Positions 44,826 to 55,216 are shown, counted from the stretch's first letter. The stretch is 64,000 nucleotides of DNA from Burkholderia ambifaria (GCF_001443045.1 NZ_LKPJ01000010.1:141209-205208); one strand, 5' to 3'. Numbers and translations: made by a program. Notes: a model not told the origin generated them from the letters alone.

Positions 44826-45203
44826 CGGCGGACCTCGCCGATGCGGCGGGAGAGGGGGATGGACATGGGAAGCGGCAGCGGCGGACGGACGGCGCGTCCG
44901 GCACGCTTGAGTCGGCGGTTTCGCACGGCAGGCAGTGTGGCTGAACAGGATGGGAGGGTGGTCGCGTTCCGGCGGCGGACGGCATGCCCGCTTTTGGTGC
45001 GAGGTGGGACGATGTTACCCGATCGGCGGGGGCGACGGGGGCAGGCAAGCAGGTTGGTTTCTACCGGTGTACGGGCGTCGGGCTTGTCGTGCGGATGCTC
45101 GGTATCGGTTTATCGGTCGGCGGCAGGCCGGGCGCCGGCGGCGGGATTCACGTGACTCCGGTAGAATTTCCGGTTCTGGAAAGTCCCCACAGGAGTACAA
45201 CAC
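44826..45203. other. 378-base divergent intergenic region
   Basis: This lies between the EamA gene (minus) and gloA (plus). A TAGAAT box at 45162-45167, about 40 bases before gloA, could be a -10, but no good -35 is seen. The ribosome site CAGGAGTACAAC of gloA is at its right end. Nothing else is recognisable. Confidence 0.4.
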
Positions 45204-45593
45204 ATGCGATTGCTGCATACGATGCTGCGAGTCGGCGATCTCGACCGCTCGATCAAGTTCTACACCGAATTGCTCGGCATGAAGGTGCTGCGCCGCGACG
45301 ACTATCCGGAAGGCAAGTTCACACTCGCATTCGTCGGCTACGAGGACGAAAGCACGGGCACCGTGATCGAACTGACCCATAACTGGGACACGCCGGCCTA
45401 CGATCTTGGCAACGGCTTCGGCCACCTGGCGCTGGAAGTCGACGACGCCTACGCGGCCTGCGACAGGATCAAGGCGCAAGGTGGCAAGGTGACCCGCGAA
45501 GCGGGCCCGATGAAGCACGGCACGACCGTGATCGCGTTCGTCGAGGATCCGGACGGCTACAAGATCGAGTTCATCCAGAAGAAGGCGCACTGA
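45204..45593 (+). CDS. gloA: Lactoylglutathione lyase (glyoxalase I)
   Basis: A 129-residue VOC-fold metalloenzyme that turns the methylglyoxal-glutathione hemithioacetal into S-lactoylglutathione. The metal ligands appear in order: [16 protein letters not shown] (His5), TVIELTHNW (Glu), [11 protein letters not shown] (His) and [12 protein letters not shown] (Glu). The short form without insertions is the nickel-type enzyme of proteobacteria. RBS AGGAG lies about 10 bases before the ATG. A perfect 16-base hairpin follows the gene. Confidence 0.96.
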   Translation: MRLLHTMLRVGDLDRSIKFYTELLGMKVLRRDDYPEGKFTLAFVGYEDESTGTVIELTHNWDTPAYDLGNGFGHLALEVDDAYAACDRIKAQGGKVTREAGPMKHGTTVIAFVEDPDGYKIEFIQKKAH

Positions 45594-45641
45594 GCGCGGG
45601 ATGAGCGGCTCGCGGCGCACGATGTGTGTCGCGGGCAACGA

Positions 45642-45677
45642 AAACGGGCGATGCGGAGGAATCCGCATCGCCCGTTT
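45642..45677. terminator. Bidirectional terminator between gloA and the YgjP-type gene
   Basis: A perfect 16-base stem (45642-45657 with 45662-45677; arms begin AAACGGGCGATGCGGA) with a GGAA loop. A-rich and T-rich ends flank it on both strands. It lies between two convergent genes and would stop transcription from both sides. Confidence 0.9.
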
Positions 45678-45701
45678 GCATGTTCGGTGCGACCGATCGC
45701 G

Positions 45702-46613
45702 TTACAGCGACGGCAGCAGCTCGGGTGGGTGATGCTTGAGCGTGTGCCGCGCTTCACGGAATTCCGGGAAGATCGATTCGACGGTCTGCCAGAAGGCCGG
45801 GCTGTGGTTCATCTCGCGCAGGTGCGACAGCTCGTGCGCGACGACGTAGTCGATGATCGACATCGGGAAATGGATCAGCCGCCAGTTCAGCCGGATCTTG
45901 CCGTCGCTCGAGCAACTGCCCCAGCGCGTCGCGGCTGACGACAGCGCATACATCGAATACGTGACGCCGAGCTTTTCCGCATAGACCACGAGGCGTTCGC
46001 CGAAGATCCGCTTCGCTTCGCCCTGCAGCCAGCCCTGCACGCGATCCTTGATCTGCTGCATGTCCGCCTGCGCAGGCAGCGGCAGCGACAGCCGCAGCGC
46101 GTCGGCGTCGAATGCGACGGCGCCCGCGCCGAGCGCGATCGTGACCGTCTTGCCGAGATACGGGAGTTGCGCGCCGTCACGCCAGTCGATCTGCGGCAGC
46201 GCACGCTGCTCGGTGCGGGTCTTCCACTCGGCGAGCTTCGCGAAGATCCAGCGCTGCTTTTCGGCGATCGCCGCTTCGATGTCGGCGAGCGTGACCCAGC
46301 GCGGCGCGGTGATCGACAGCCCGCTGCCGTCGATCGTGAAGCCGATCGTGCGGCGCGCGGAGCGCTTGAGCCGGTATTCGAGCACGCGGCTGTCGAGCGC
46401 GAACGTACGGACGCGAGAGCGATCGGGCGCGGGGCCCGGATCAAGCGGCGCCGTGGGCACCGCGGGAGCTGCAGCCGCTTCGGGCGGCGTGGACGGCGCG
46501 GCGGGCGCCGACGGTGCCGGCGACGCCGCGGCCGGCCCGTCGAAGAGCGGCAGGTCCATCTGGCGATGATCGAGGGCCACGACGGCAGGCCGTGGCCGCG
46601 GACGCTTTTTCAT
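45702..46613 (-). CDS. YgjP/SprT-type zinc metallopeptidase (DUF45)
   Basis: A 303-residue protein. An N-terminal Ala/Pro-rich linker (about 25-70) precedes the YgjP (DUF45) domain. The zinc site is VVAHELSHLREMNHSPAFW (HExxH plus a downstream His), and SSAATRWGSCSSDGKIRLNW is the family's other signature. These metallopeptidases are poorly characterised. The ATG at 46613 begins MKKRPRPRPAVVALDHRQMD; an upstream in-frame extension runs back through the neighbouring gene and was rejected. It lies 47 bases after the acyltransferase gene on the same strand. Confidence 0.85.
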   Translation of the reverse strand: MKKRPRPRPAVVALDHRQMDLPLFDGPAAASPAPSAPAAPSTPPEAAAAPAVPTAPLDPGPAPDRSRVRTFALDSRVLEYRLKRSARRTIGFTIDGSGLSITAPRWVTLADIEAAIAEKQRWIFAKLAEWKTRTEQRALPQIDWRDGAQLPYLGKTVTIALGAGAVAFDADALRLSLPLPAQADMQQIKDRVQGWLQGEAKRIFGERLVVYAEKLGVTYSMYALSSAATRWGSCSSDGKIRLNWRLIHFPMSIIDYVVAHELSHLREMNHSPAFWQTVESIFPEFREARHTLKHHPPELLPSL

Positions 46614-46660
46614 CAGTTCGCTTCTTTTTGTCGTACGCAACGGCTGCAACCTAGGGGGCG

Positions 46661-47425
46661 TCAGACTCGCGCGGCATCGCGCGTGCCGGCATTGCCCGCC
46701 TGGCGATACGAATCCGGATCGATGCGGCGCATTTCCGCTTCGATCCATGCTTCGACCTGCGAGTTCAATACGTCGGGCGTCTTGCCGTCGACGGGAATCG
46801 GCTTGCCGATCGACACGGTGACGACGCCCGGGAACTTCGTGAACGAATTGCGCGGCCACACACGACCTGCATTGTGCGCGATCGGCACGACCGGCGCGCC
46901 GGTTTCGATCGCGAAGCGCGCGCCGCCCGTCTTGTACTTGCCCTGCTTGCCGACCGGCGTGCGCGTGCCTTCCGGGAACATGATCATCCATGCGCCTTCC
47001 GACAGGCGCTTCTTGCCCTGGCGGATCACCGACACGAAGGCGTTCTTGCCTTCCTTGCGGTTGATGTTGACCATGTGCAGCATCCCGAGCGCCCAGCCGA
47101 AGAACGGCACGTACAGCAGCTCACGCTTGAACACGTAGCAGAGCGGCTTGGGCATCAGCGCTGGAAACGCGAGCGTCTCCCACGCGGACTGGTGCTTCGA
47201 CAGCAGCACGGCCGGGCCGTCGGGCAGGTTCTCCATCCCTTCGATCCGATAGCGGATGCCGTTCAGCCAGCGCACGACCCACAGCGTCGACTTGCACCAG
47301 CCGGCCGCCATCCAGTAGCGCGCGTCGGGGCGCATGAACGGGAACGCGATGAAGCACGCGGTGGCGTACGGCACCGTGTACAGGATGAAGTAGATCAGCA
47401 GCAGCAGGGAGCGGACGAAGCGCAT
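46661..47425 (-). CDS. 1-acyl-sn-glycerol-3-phosphate acyltransferase (PlsC family)
   Basis: A 254-residue membrane acyltransferase that makes phosphatidic acid from lysophosphatidic acid. An N-terminal helix (LLLLIYFILYTVPYATACFI) anchors it. The catalytic block is LLSKHQSAWETLAFP, with His-x4-Glu in place of the more usual His-x4-Asp, and the second block is MFPEGTRTPVGKQGKYKTG. The motif variant occurs in other beta-proteobacterial members. The gene follows gmhB on the same strand, 43 bases downstream of its stop. Other acyltransferases of the fold are possible. Confidence 0.87.
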   Translation of the reverse strand: MRFVRSLLLLIYFILYTVPYATACFIAFPFMRPDARYWMAAGWCKSTLWVVRWLNGIRYRIEGMENLPDGPAVLLSKHQSAWETLAFPALMPKPLCYVFKRELLYVPFFGWALGMLHMVNINRKEGKNAFVSVIRQGKKRLSEGAWMIMFPEGTRTPVGKQGKYKTGGARFAIETGAPVVPIAHNAGRVWPRNSFTKFPGVVTVSIGKPIPVDGKTPDVLNSQVEAWIEAEMRRIDPDSYRQAGNAGTRDAARV

Positions 47426-47468
47426 CGGCGTGGGTCTGACTGTAAGGAGGATGCGCGCGGCGGCCGCA

Positions 47469-48032
47469 TCACTCGTGTTCGTGTGAAAGGAAGTCGAGTG
47501 CGAACGCGCGCAGGTCGTCGTGGACCTTCGTGCCGTCCGGCAGATTGCCCGCGGCGAGCGTCTTCTTGCCCTTGCCGGTCAGCACGAGGTGCGGCCGGAA
47601 GCCGACCGCGACGCCGGCCTGCAGGTCGCGCAGCGAATCGCCGACGACCGGCGTGTGATCGGGATCGATCTCGAAGCGCTCGGCGATCATCTGCATCATG
47701 CCGGGCTTCGGCTTGCGGCAGTCGCAGTGATCTTCCGACACGTGCGGGCAGAAGAACACCGCGTCGATGCGTGCACCGACCGCGGCCGCCGCGCGATGCA
47801 TCTTCAGGTGCATCGCGTTGAGCGCGGCCATGTCGAACAGCCCGCGGCCGATGCCGGACTGGTTGGTTGCGACGACCACGCGATAGCCCGCGTGGTTGAG
47901 CCGTGCGATCGCCTCGAGGCTGCCGGGCAGCGCGATCCACTCGTCGGGCGTCTTGACGAACGTGTCCGAATCGACGTTGATCACGCCGTCCCGGTCGAGG
48001 ACGACGAGCTTGCGGTTGAGGCTGGTCGGCAT
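47469..48032 (-). CDS. gmhB: D-glycero-beta-D-manno-heptose-1,7-bisphosphate 7-phosphatase
   Basis: A 187-residue HAD phosphatase in the synthesis of ADP-heptose for LPS. The nucleophile motif is KLVVLDRDGVINVDSD. The zinc-binding CPHVSEDHCDCRKPKPGMM (three Cys and a His) separates GmhB from other HAD enzymes, and GDSLRDLQAGVAVGFRP is motif IV. It lies ten bases after the glyS stop and before plsC, on the same strand, so it is likely co-transcribed. Whether it is the beta- or alpha-anomer type is not certain. Confidence 0.93.
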   Translation of the reverse strand: MPTSLNRKLVVLDRDGVINVDSDTFVKTPDEWIALPGSLEAIARLNHAGYRVVVATNQSGIGRGLFDMAALNAMHLKMHRAAAAVGARIDAVFFCPHVSEDHCDCRKPKPGMMQMIAERFEIDPDHTPVVGDSLRDLQAGVAVGFRPHLVLTGKGKKTLAAGNLPDGTKVHDDLRAFALDFLSHEHE

Positions 48033-48042
48033 CGTTCGGCCC

Positions 48043-50142
48043 TTATGCGGCGAGCTTCGAGATGTCGGCGACGCAGTTCATCTGCTGATGCAGCGCGGAC
48101 AGCAGCGCGAGACGGTTCGCGCGCAGCGCGGGATCCTCGGCATTGACCATCACGTCGTTGAAGAACGTGTCGACCGGCGCGCGCAGCGCGGCGAGCGCCG
48201 ACAGCGCGCCCGTGTATGCATGCGCCTCGAGCTGCGACTGCACGTGCGGCGTCACGGCCGCGAGCTGTTCGTGCAGCGCCTTTTCGGCGGCCTCGACGAG
48301 CAGCGTCGGCTGCACCGCGCCGTTCGCGCCGCCTTCCGACTTCTTCAGGATGTTCGAGATCCGCTTGTTCGCGGCCGCGAGCGCTTCGGCTTCCGCGAGG
48401 CGCGTGAATTCGCGCACCGCGTCGAGGCGCGCGACGAGATCGTCGACGCGCGTCGGGTTCAGGCTCAGCACCGCATCGACTTCGCCGGCCGAGTAGCCGC
48501 GTTCGCGCAGCAGGCCGCGCAGGCGGTCCATGAAGAACGCGAAGATCGCATCGGTCGATTCGGCGACGCCCGGCACGCCTTCGAAGCGTGCATGGGCCGT
48601 GCGCAGCAGCGACACGAGATCGAGCGGCAGCTGCTTCTCGAGCAGCAGGCGCAGCACGCCGAGCGCGTGACGGCGCAGCGCGAACGGATCCTTTTCGCCG
48701 GTCGGCGCGAGGCCGATGCCCCAGATGCCGACGATCGTCTCGAGCTTGTCGGCCAGCGCGACGGCGGTCGATACCGGCGTGGTCGGCAGCGCATCGCCGG
48801 AGAAGCGCGGCTGGTAGTGCTCGGCGCACGCGAGCGCGACGTCGTCGGGTTCGCCGTCGTGACGCGCGTAGTACGTGCCCATCGTGCCCTGCAATTCCGG
48901 GAACTCGCCGACCATGTCGGTCAGCAGGTCGGCCTTCGCGAGGCGCGCGGCGCGCTTCGCATGCGCGGCATCGGCGCCGATCGCGGGCGCGATCTCGCCG
49001 GCCAGCGCCTCGAGGCGCTCGACGCGCGCGAGCGCCGAGCCGAGCTTGTTGTGATACACGACGTTCGCGAGCAGCGGCACGCGCTCGGCGAGCTTCTTCT
49101 TCTTGTCCTGCTCGAAGAAGAACTTCGCGTCGGCGAGGCGCGGGCGCACGACGCGCTCGTTGCCTTCGACGATCTCGCCCGGCGTCTTCGTATCGATGTT
49201 CGACACGATCAGGAAGCGCGAGCGCAGCTTGCCGCCGACGTCGGTCAGCGCGAAGTACTTCTGGTTCGTCTGCATCGTGAGGATCAGGCATTCCTGCGGC
49301 ACCTGCAGGAATTCGTCCTCGAAGCGGCACGGATAGACGACCGGCCATTCGACCAGCGACGTCACTTCGTCGAGCAGCGATTCGGGCATCACGACCGTGT
49401 CGCCGTTCGCGTGTTCGTTCAGCTGTGTGCGGATCGTTTCGCGGCGATCGGCGAAGTGCGCGATCACGCGGCCCTTGTCGCGCAGCGTGTCGGCATACGC
49501 GCGCGCATGCTGGATCGCGACGAGGCCCTCGGACAGGAAGCGGTGGCCGAGCGTGGTGTCGCCGGCATCCACGCCGAATGCGGTGACGGGCACGATGCGA
49601 TCGTCGTGCAGCACCGTCAGGCGATGCACCGGGCGCACGAACTTCACGTCGGAGCCGTCCGGGCGCTGGTAGGTCATGACCTTCGGGATCGGCAGCTTCT
49701 CGAGCGTCTCGTCGAGCGCGGCCTGCAGCCCGTCGGCGAGCGTCGCGCCGGCCGCGGAATAGTTGACGAAGAACGCTTCGGCCTTGCCGTCCTGTGCGCG
49801 CTCGAGATCGGCGATCGACAGGTTCGGGTGGCCGAGCGCCGCGAGCTTCTTCGCGAGCGGGGCGGTCGGCTTGCCTTCGGCGTCGAGCGCGACCGATACG
49901 GGCAGGACCTTTTCGCGGACCTGCTTTTCAGGCGCGACGGCGCGCACGTTCTGCACGACGACCGCAAGGCGGCGCGGCGTGGCGTAGCGTTCGAACACGA
50001 GTTCGCCTTCGACGAGGTCGCGTGCCGCGAGGCGTTGCGCGAGGCCTTCGGCGAATGCGTCGCCGAGGCGCGCGAGGGCCTTCGGCGGCAGCTCTTCGGT
50101 CAGCAGTTCGACGAGCAGGGGGGCGGGATGATTGTGCGTCAT
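48043..50142 (-). CDS. glyS: Glycine--tRNA ligase beta subunit
   Basis: A 699-residue beta subunit of the heterotetrameric bacterial glycyl-tRNA synthetase. It begins [20 protein letters not shown], a conserved GlyS start, and carries an HD-like domain (near [20 protein letters not shown]) and a C-terminal anticodon-binding DALR-type domain. The ATG at 50142 fits the family length; an in-frame upstream extension covers the end of glyQ and was rejected. It follows glyQ with 22 bases between them and precedes gmhB by 10 bases. Confidence 0.96.
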   Translation of the reverse strand: MTHNHPAPLLVELLTEELPPKALARLGDAFAEGLAQRLAARDLVEGELVFERYATPRRLAVVVQNVRAVAPEKQVREKVLPVSVALDAEGKPTAPLAKKLAALGHPNLSIADLERAQDGKAEAFFVNYSAAGATLADGLQAALDETLEKLPIPKVMTYQRPDGSDVKFVRPVHRLTVLHDDRIVPVTAFGVDAGDTTLGHRFLSEGLVAIQHARAYADTLRDKGRVIAHFADRRETIRTQLNEHANGDTVVMPESLLDEVTSLVEWPVVYPCRFEDEFLQVPQECLILTMQTNQKYFALTDVGGKLRSRFLIVSNIDTKTPGEIVEGNERVVRPRLADAKFFFEQDKKKKLAERVPLLANVVYHNKLGSALARVERLEALAGEIAPAIGADAAHAKRAARLAKADLLTDMVGEFPELQGTMGTYYARHDGEPDDVALACAEHYQPRFSGDALPTTPVSTAVALADKLETIVGIWGIGLAPTGEKDPFALRRHALGVLRLLLEKQLPLDLVSLLRTAHARFEGVPGVAESTDAIFAFFMDRLRGLLRERGYSAGEVDAVLSLNPTRVDDLVARLDAVREFTRLAEAEALAAANKRISNILKKSEGGANGAVQPTLLVEAAEKALHEQLAAVTPHVQSQLEAHAYTGALSALAALRAPVDTFFNDVMVNAEDPALRANRLALLSALHQQMNCVADISKLAA

Positions 50143-50164
50143 GTCTGGAATAAATCTCGTCTCG

Positions 50165-51169
50165 TCAGTCCTGATCGATCTTGCGTTCGACCTTGAGCGG
50201 CGGCGCCCATGCCGGCTGGGCGGCGTCCTGGGCGTCGGTGGTGAGGCCCGGCACGCCCGGCGGATTGCCGAGCATCGGGAAGCCGAGCTTCTCGCGCGAG
50301 TCGTAGTAAGCCTGCGCGACGAGACGCGACAGCGCGCGGATGCGGCCGATGTATGCCGCACGCTCGGTCACCGAGATCGCGCCGCGCGCGTCGAGCAGGT
50401 TGAACGTGTGGCCGGCCTTCAGCACGAGTTCGTACGCGGGCAGCGCGAGCTGCGCGTCGATCATCTTCTTCGCTTCCGCTTCGTAGCTGTTGAAGAACGT
50501 GAACAGCAGGTCGACGTTCGCGTGCTCGAAGTTGTAGGTCGACTGCTCGACCTCGTTCTGGTGGTAGACGTCGCCGTACGACAGGCGGCGCAGCTCGGGG
50601 CCGTTCGGGCCTTGCTCTTCCCACTCGGTCCATACGAGGTCGTACACGTTCTCGACCTTCTGCAGGTACATCGCGAGGCGCTCGAGGCCGTAGGTGATCT
50701 CGCCGAGCACGGGCTTGCAGTCGAGGCCGCCGACCTGCTGGAAATACGTGAACTGCGTGACTTCCATCCCGTTCAGCCACACTTCCCAGCCGAGGCCCCA
50801 CGCGCCGAGCGTCGGGTTCTCCCAGTCGTCCTCGACGAAGCGCACGTCGTTCTGCTGCAGGTCGAAGCCGAGCGCTTCCAGCGAGCCGAGGTACAGGTCG
50901 AGGATGTTTTCCGGCGCCGGCTTGAGCACGACCTGGTACTGGTAGTAATGCTGCAGGCGGTTCGGGTTCTCGCCGTAGCGGCCGTCCTTCGGGCGGCGCG
51001 ACGGCTGCACGTAGGCGGCGCGCCACGGCTCGGGGCCGACCGCGCGTAGGAACGTGTGGACGTGCGACGTGCCCGCGCCGACTTCCATGTCGATGGGCTG
51101 GAGCAGAGCGCAACCCTGCTTGTCCCAGTAGGACTGCAGCGTCAGGATGATTTGCTGAAACGTAAGCAT
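50165..51169 (-). CDS. glyQ: Glycine--tRNA ligase alpha subunit
   Basis: A 334-residue alpha subunit carrying the class-II catalytic core. It begins [20 protein letters not shown], and [40 protein letters not shown] and [19 protein letters not shown] are strongly conserved GlyQ blocks. The start at 51169 fits the conserved N-terminus; a longer upstream frame has no family support. With glyS it forms the alpha2beta2 enzyme that charges tRNA(Gly). Confidence 0.97.
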   Translation of the reverse strand: MLTFQQIILTLQSYWDKQGCALLQPIDMEVGAGTSHVHTFLRAVGPEPWRAAYVQPSRRPKDGRYGENPNRLQHYYQYQVVLKPAPENILDLYLGSLEALGFDLQQNDVRFVEDDWENPTLGAWGLGWEVWLNGMEVTQFTYFQQVGGLDCKPVLGEITYGLERLAMYLQKVENVYDLVWTEWEEQGPNGPELRRLSYGDVYHQNEVEQSTYNFEHANVDLLFTFFNSYEAEAKKMIDAQLALPAYELVLKAGHTFNLLDARGAISVTERAAYIGRIRALSRLVAQAYYDSREKLGFPMLGNPPGVPGLTTDAQDAAQPAWAPPLKVERKIDQD

Positions 51170-51503
51170 GAAGAGCCTTCGTGGCGCTGGCGCTCCGTTG
51201 CGGGCGGCGCTCCGGGCGGGGCCCGGAGGGTCGGCTCGCGCGGCGGCGCGGCTTGTTAGTGTGCTGAAACGTGCAATTTTACCGGATCGGCGACCGGATG
51301 CGGCCGGAACGCGGACGAAGAGGCCGTTGGCGGTGTTCCGGCGCCCCGTGCGCGGGGTGTCGATGCGTGCGGGGCGGTCGCTCGCACGACGTCGCGATGC
51401 GCTTGCCGCGTGGCTGCCGCGCCGCTGTGCGCGGGCGTCAAGATGAGCGTATTGCGGTGCCGCGCGCCGCTTGCCGCGTGATCGATTGCCCACGCCGGAC
51501 CGC

Positions 51504-51638
51504 ATGGACGATTCGAACGACCTCCTCATTCCACCGATTCTGTACCCGCAGCCTGCGTTCGGAGCATGGGCGCCGGTGATGGAAGCGCTCGGGCGCGATC
51601 CGCGTGGACCGGCCGCGCAGGCGAAGCGGCCGGCCTGA
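51504..51638 (+). CDS. Possible 44-residue ORF antisense between glyQ and lnt
   Basis: [20 protein letters not shown], continuing to TGA at 51636-51638, is open and has a protein-like composition (hydrophobic and Pro-rich, then basic). There is no clear ribosome site, and no family is recognised. It is reported because it is the only sizeable frame in the gap. Chance is likely enough that confidence is low. Confidence 0.2.
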   Translation: MDDSNDLLIPPILYPQPAFGAWAPVMEALGRDPRGPAAQAKRPA

Positions 51639-51648
51639 GCGGCCGGCC
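51628..51648 (-). terminator. Hairpin after lnt
   Basis: GGCCGGCC (51628-51635) repeats at 51641-51648 and pairs with itself across a TGAGC loop, six bases beyond the lnt stop on the minus strand. There is no T tract, so termination is only suggested. Confidence 0.35.
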
Positions 51649-51654
51649 GATGCG

Positions 51655-53343
51655 TCACGCGTTCCGGTCGTCGCCGGCCTTCGCGCTGTTGCGGCGGCGC
51701 AGGCCCGGCCCGAACGTGAAGCCGAACGCGAGGAGCACGAGCGACACCGCGAGCACGATGTTGTTGCCGCTCGTCACGTACGGCGTGAAGCCGCTCGTGC
51801 CTTCGATCAGCACGTCGAGCGAGCCGATCGTGAACGGCTTCAACTGGCCGAGCACGCGGCCGTGCGCGTCGATCGCGGCCGTCATCCCGGTATTGGTCGA
51901 GCGCAGCATCGGCCGGCCCGTTTCGAGCGCGCGCATCCGCGCGATCTGCAGGTGCTGGTCGAGCGCGATCGTGTCGCCGAACCACGCGAGGTTCGTCACG
52001 TTGACGAGCACGCCGGGCGGCTGCGGGTTGTCGCGGATCGTCGCGGCGATTTCCTCGCCGAACAAGTCCTCGTAGCAGATGTCGGCCATCACCGGCTGGT
52101 TGTGCACGAGGAACGGCTTCTGCACCGGCGCGCCGCGCGCGAAGTCGCCGAGCGGCATCTTCATCAGGTCGACGAACCACCGGAAGCCCCACGGGATGAA
52201 TTCGCCGAAGGGCACGAGATGGTGCTTGTCGTAGTGATAGATGTCACGCGAGTGCGGTGTCACGCCATACAGGCTGTTCGTGTAGTCGACGTAACGGCCT
52301 TCCGGCGTCACCGACGCGCCGACCGCGCCGAACAGCACGGCCGAGCCCGTCGTGTCGCTGAACTTGCGGATCGCGACGGCGAACGGCTCGGGCAGCTCCT
52401 GGATCATCACCGCGATCGCGGTCTCCGGCGTGACGATCAGGTCGGCCGGCTTCTCGACGATCATCTGCTGGTACATCTTGATCGCCGCGTCGATGCCTTC
52501 CTGCTCGAACTTGATGTCCTGCTTCACGTTGCCCTGCAGCAGCCGCACGGTGAGCGGCGCGTTCGCGGGGACGGTCCACGTGGCCTGCGACAGCCCGACG
52601 CCGGCCGCGACCAGCGCGACGGCGATGGCGGCCGGCGCGGCGATACGCGCGCGCGCGTTGCCGCCGGCGTGTTCTGGTGCGGGCGACCGGCGCGCGGCGA
52701 CGAGCGCCTGCACGACCAGCGCGGCGAACAGCGCGAGCACCCAGCCGATCCCGTATACGCCGACCACCGGCGCGAAGCCCGCGAACGGGCCGTCCACCTG
52801 CGGATAGCCGCTCGCGAGCCACGGAAAGCCGGTAAACACGGTGCCGCGCAGCCATTCGCCGAGCGCCCATGCGCTTGCGAACGCGAACGCGCCGTGCCAG
52901 GTCGGCGAGAACGGCCGCGGGTCGGGTTCGCGCCGATGCCACGCATGGCCCGCACAGAACGACCACAGTCCGGCCGAGAACGCCGGGTACAGCGACAGGT
53001 ACAGCGAGAACAGCACCAGCGCGCCGCCCGCGAGCGGCGCGGCCATCTCGCCGTACACGTGCATGCTGATGTAGAGCCACCAGATGCCGCTGATGAAGTT
53101 GCCGAAACCGAACGCGCCGCCGGTGAGCGCGGCGCCGCGCCAGCTCGACGTGCGGGTCAGCTGGGCGAAAAACCAGACGAATACGACGAGCTGCAGCCAG
53201 CCGCCGTGCGGCGTCGGTGCGAAGCTGAGCGTATTGGCCGCGCCGGCGAGCAGTGCGGCGGGATAGTGCCAGCGCGGCAGCGCGCGGCCGGGCGCCGGCG
53301 CGAGAAGACCGCCAGCCGGGCGGGACGGGATCGGATCGTCCAT
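51655..53343 (-). CDS. lnt: Apolipoprotein N-acyltransferase
   Basis: A 562-residue inner-membrane enzyme that N-acylates the terminal cysteine of lipoproteins, the last step of their maturation. Several transmembrane helices lie in the first ~220 residues. The nitrilase-fold periplasmic domain carries the Glu-Lys-Cys triad: [13 protein letters not shown] (Glu), [14 protein letters not shown] (Lys) and [12 protein letters not shown] (Cys). A final C-terminal helix ([20 protein letters not shown]) follows. It lies 52 bases after corC on the same strand, the usual corC-lnt pairing. Length is slightly above the common ~510 residues. Confidence 0.95.
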   Translation of the reverse strand: MDDPIPSRPAGGLLAPAPGRALPRWHYPAALLAGAANTLSFAPTPHGGWLQLVVFVWFFAQLTRTSSWRGAALTGGAFGFGNFISGIWWLYISMHVYGEMAAPLAGGALVLFSLYLSLYPAFSAGLWSFCAGHAWHRREPDPRPFSPTWHGAFAFASAWALGEWLRGTVFTGFPWLASGYPQVDGPFAGFAPVVGVYGIGWVLALFAALVVQALVAARRSPAPEHAGGNARARIAAPAAIAVALVAAGVGLSQATWTVPANAPLTVRLLQGNVKQDIKFEQEGIDAAIKMYQQMIVEKPADLIVTPETAIAVMIQELPEPFAVAIRKFSDTTGSAVLFGAVGASVTPEGRYVDYTNSLYGVTPHSRDIYHYDKHHLVPFGEFIPWGFRWFVDLMKMPLGDFARGAPVQKPFLVHNQPVMADICYEDLFGEEIAATIRDNPQPPGVLVNVTNLAWFGDTIALDQHLQIARMRALETGRPMLRSTNTGMTAAIDAHGRVLGQLKPFTIGSLDVLIEGTSGFTPYVTSGNNIVLAVSLVLLAFGFTFGPGLRRRNSAKAGDDRNA

Positions 53344-53395
53344 GTGAAGCGAAAGAGGGCGAGCGGTTGAAGGAGACGCGGCCGGCGCGAGACGG

Positions 53396-54283
53396 TCAGT
53401 CCTCGTGCGAGGTTTCGGCGCGGCGGCTCGCGAGCGGGTTGCGGCGCACCAGCAGCACGTGGACCTGGCGCGCGTCGCCGCGCTGGATCTCGAACACTAG
53501 GTTGCCGAGCTGCAGCTTCTCGCCGCGGTGCGGCACGCGGCCGAAATGATGGGTGATCAGCCCGCCGATCGTGTCGACCTCGTCGTCGGGGAAGTCGGTG
53601 CCGAACGTCTCGTTGAACTGTTCGATCTCGGTGAGCGCGCGCACGCGGTAGCGGCCGTCCGGCCCCGCGATGATGTTGCCGGCTTCCTCGTCGAAGTCGT
53701 ATTCGTCCTCGATGTCGCCGACGATCTGTTCGAGCACGTCCTCGATCGTGATCAGGCCCGCGACGCCGCCGTATTCGTCGACGACGATCGCGAGGTGATT
53801 GCGGTTCACGCGGAAGTCGTGCAGCAGCACGTTCAGGCGCTTCGATTCGGGAATGAACACGGCGGGGCGCAGCATCCCGCGCACGTCGAATTCCTCTTCG
53901 GCATAGAAGCGCAGCAGGTCTTTCGCGAGCAGCACGCCGATCACGTTGTCGCGATTCTCCTCGTACACCGGGTAGCGCGAGTGCGCCTTCTCGAGGACGA
54001 ACGGGATGAAGTCTTCAGGCTTGTCGGCGATGTTGATCGCGTCCATCTGCGCGCGCGGCACCATGATGTCGCGGGCGCACAGGTCGGACACCTGGAATAC
54101 GCCTTCGATCATCGACAGCGAATCGGCGTCGATCAGGTTGCGTTCGTGGGCGTCCTGGAGGATTTCCAGCAGCTCGGCCCGGGATTCCGGCTCGGGCGAG
54201 ATGAAGTCGGTCAGGCGCTCGAGCAGCGAGCGCTTTTCTTGCGGTTTGTCGGTTGACTTACGACTGGGATACGAATCGTTCAT
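53396..54283 (-). CDS. corC: HlyC/CorC-family CBS-domain protein (CorC/YbeX)
   Basis: A 295-residue protein. Two CBS domains (about 70-200, with the typical VSDLCARDIMVPRAQMDAIN and LLAKDLLRFYAEEEFDVRGM) are followed by a CorC_HlyC transporter-associated domain (about 205-290, with TFGTDFPDDEVDTIGGLI). It has no transmembrane helix, as in E. coli CorC/YbeX. CorC is linked to magnesium and cobalt efflux and to ribosome and membrane homeostasis; its mechanism is not settled. It sits with lnt as usual, after a 286-base gap from chaC, where a separate promoter may lie. Confidence 0.92.
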   Translation of the reverse strand: MNDSYPSRKSTDKPQEKRSLLERLTDFISPEPESRAELLEILQDAHERNLIDADSLSMIEGVFQVSDLCARDIMVPRAQMDAINIADKPEDFIPFVLEKAHSRYPVYEENRDNVIGVLLAKDLLRFYAEEEFDVRGMLRPAVFIPESKRLNVLLHDFRVNRNHLAIVVDEYGGVAGLITIEDVLEQIVGDIEDEYDFDEEAGNIIAGPDGRYRVRALTEIEQFNETFGTDFPDDEVDTIGGLITHHFGRVPHRGEKLQLGNLVFEIQRGDARQVHVLLVRRNPLASRRAETSHED

Positions 54284-54569
54284 GGTGGTGCGCCCGGGTC
54301 ATGCCGGAGCGCGCGGTCACGGAGAAGGCAAGGATACACCAAGGGCATGGCGCGGCTGTGTCACACCGGCCGTCCGGCCGGGGCAGGCGGCGCGCGCGAG
54401 CCCGCTCGGGAACGGCCGCGCCGTCCTTCGTATCCATCCTATCTCAGAAAGGAGCGCCGGGGCAGCAGTGGCAAAAAAGCGGAGCGCAATGGCGACCGGC
54501 AGGCCGGTCGGCGGAGGCGGCATTTCGTCGCGGGCTGGGCGGGCCGGGCGGGCGCCGGCCTGTCGGGCG

Positions 54570-55202
54570 TCACCGGCACCGCGCGAGCAGCCCTTCGAGC
54601 GCGCGATCGGGGATGCCGCTCGCGCGCAGCGCGTCCACGGTGCGGCTCACGTAGTCGAGCGTCGTGCCGTAGCGGCCGGCCGCGCAGCTGAACACTTCCC
54701 GCACGACGGGGTCGGTCAGCTTGCCGGTGTAGGTCGGCACGTCGCGGCGCATCACGAATGCCAGCGCGCTCACGCGTTCGCCGGTCTCGAGCGAGCACGG
54801 CAGCCACGCGGGCCGGTACGAGCCCATCGGCATCTCGCGTTTCCACAGCGTCTCGAGATGCGGCTGCGCGGTCGGGCCCGCGAGCCGGAATGCGATGCCC
54901 GAGCATGAGCCGCCGCGATCGAGCGCGAGCACGAGGCCCGGACGTTCGGGTGTGCCGCGGTTCACGCGCGACCACAGGTAAAGCCCGCGATGGTAGCCGT
55001 GTACCTTGCCGCGCACGGCGGCGGCGGTCGGCAGCCCGGGGTTCCAGATCAGCGAGCCATAGCCGAACAGCCAGAGATCCTGCTGGCCGTCCCAGTCGCG
55101 CATCGTGTGCGCGAGCGACGCCGCGAGCTCGTCGTCCGTCAGCAGCCGTCCTTCGCCGATCGACGGCGGATACGCGGGCGGCAGCGTCGCGGCGTGGCGC
55201 AT
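54570..55202 (-). CDS. ChaC-type gamma-glutamylcyclotransferase
   Basis: A 210-residue enzyme of the ChaC family that cleaves glutathione to 5-oxoproline and Cys-Gly. The substrate-binding YGSL motif is in LWLFGYGSLIWNPGLPT. The catalytic Glu is in LWKREMPMGSYRP. It starts at 55202 (MRHAATLPPAYPPSIGEGRL) with AGAGG upstream. It lies between ybeY (14 bases upstream of its start) and corC, an insertion into the common ybeY-corC-lnt order. Its stop and the large gap before corC suggest separate control of the two halves. Confidence 0.88.
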   Translation of the reverse strand: MRHAATLPPAYPPSIGEGRLLTDDELAASLAHTMRDWDGQQDLWLFGYGSLIWNPGLPTAAAVRGKVHGYHRGLYLWSRVNRGTPERPGLVLALDRGGSCSGIAFRLAGPTAQPHLETLWKREMPMGSYRPAWLPCSLETGERVSALAFVMRRDVPTYTGKLTDPVVREVFSCAAGRYGTTLDYVSRTVDALRASGIPDRALEGLLARCR

Positions 55203-55216
55203 GGTACGGACGCCTC

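Larger units (their letters stand above)
51170..51654. other. 485-base intergenic region between glyQ and lnt
   Basis: This lies between the start of glyQ and the stop of lnt, both on the minus strand, and should hold the glyQ promoter and leader. A small plus-strand ORF at 51504-51638 and a hairpin at 51628-51648 lie in its left-to-right half. No RNA gene was recognised. Confidence 0.4.

Noticed and set aside
47896..50196. A 766-residue plus-strand frame
   Set aside because: Antisense shadow of glyS and gmhB; glyS gives a normal-length, motif-complete protein.
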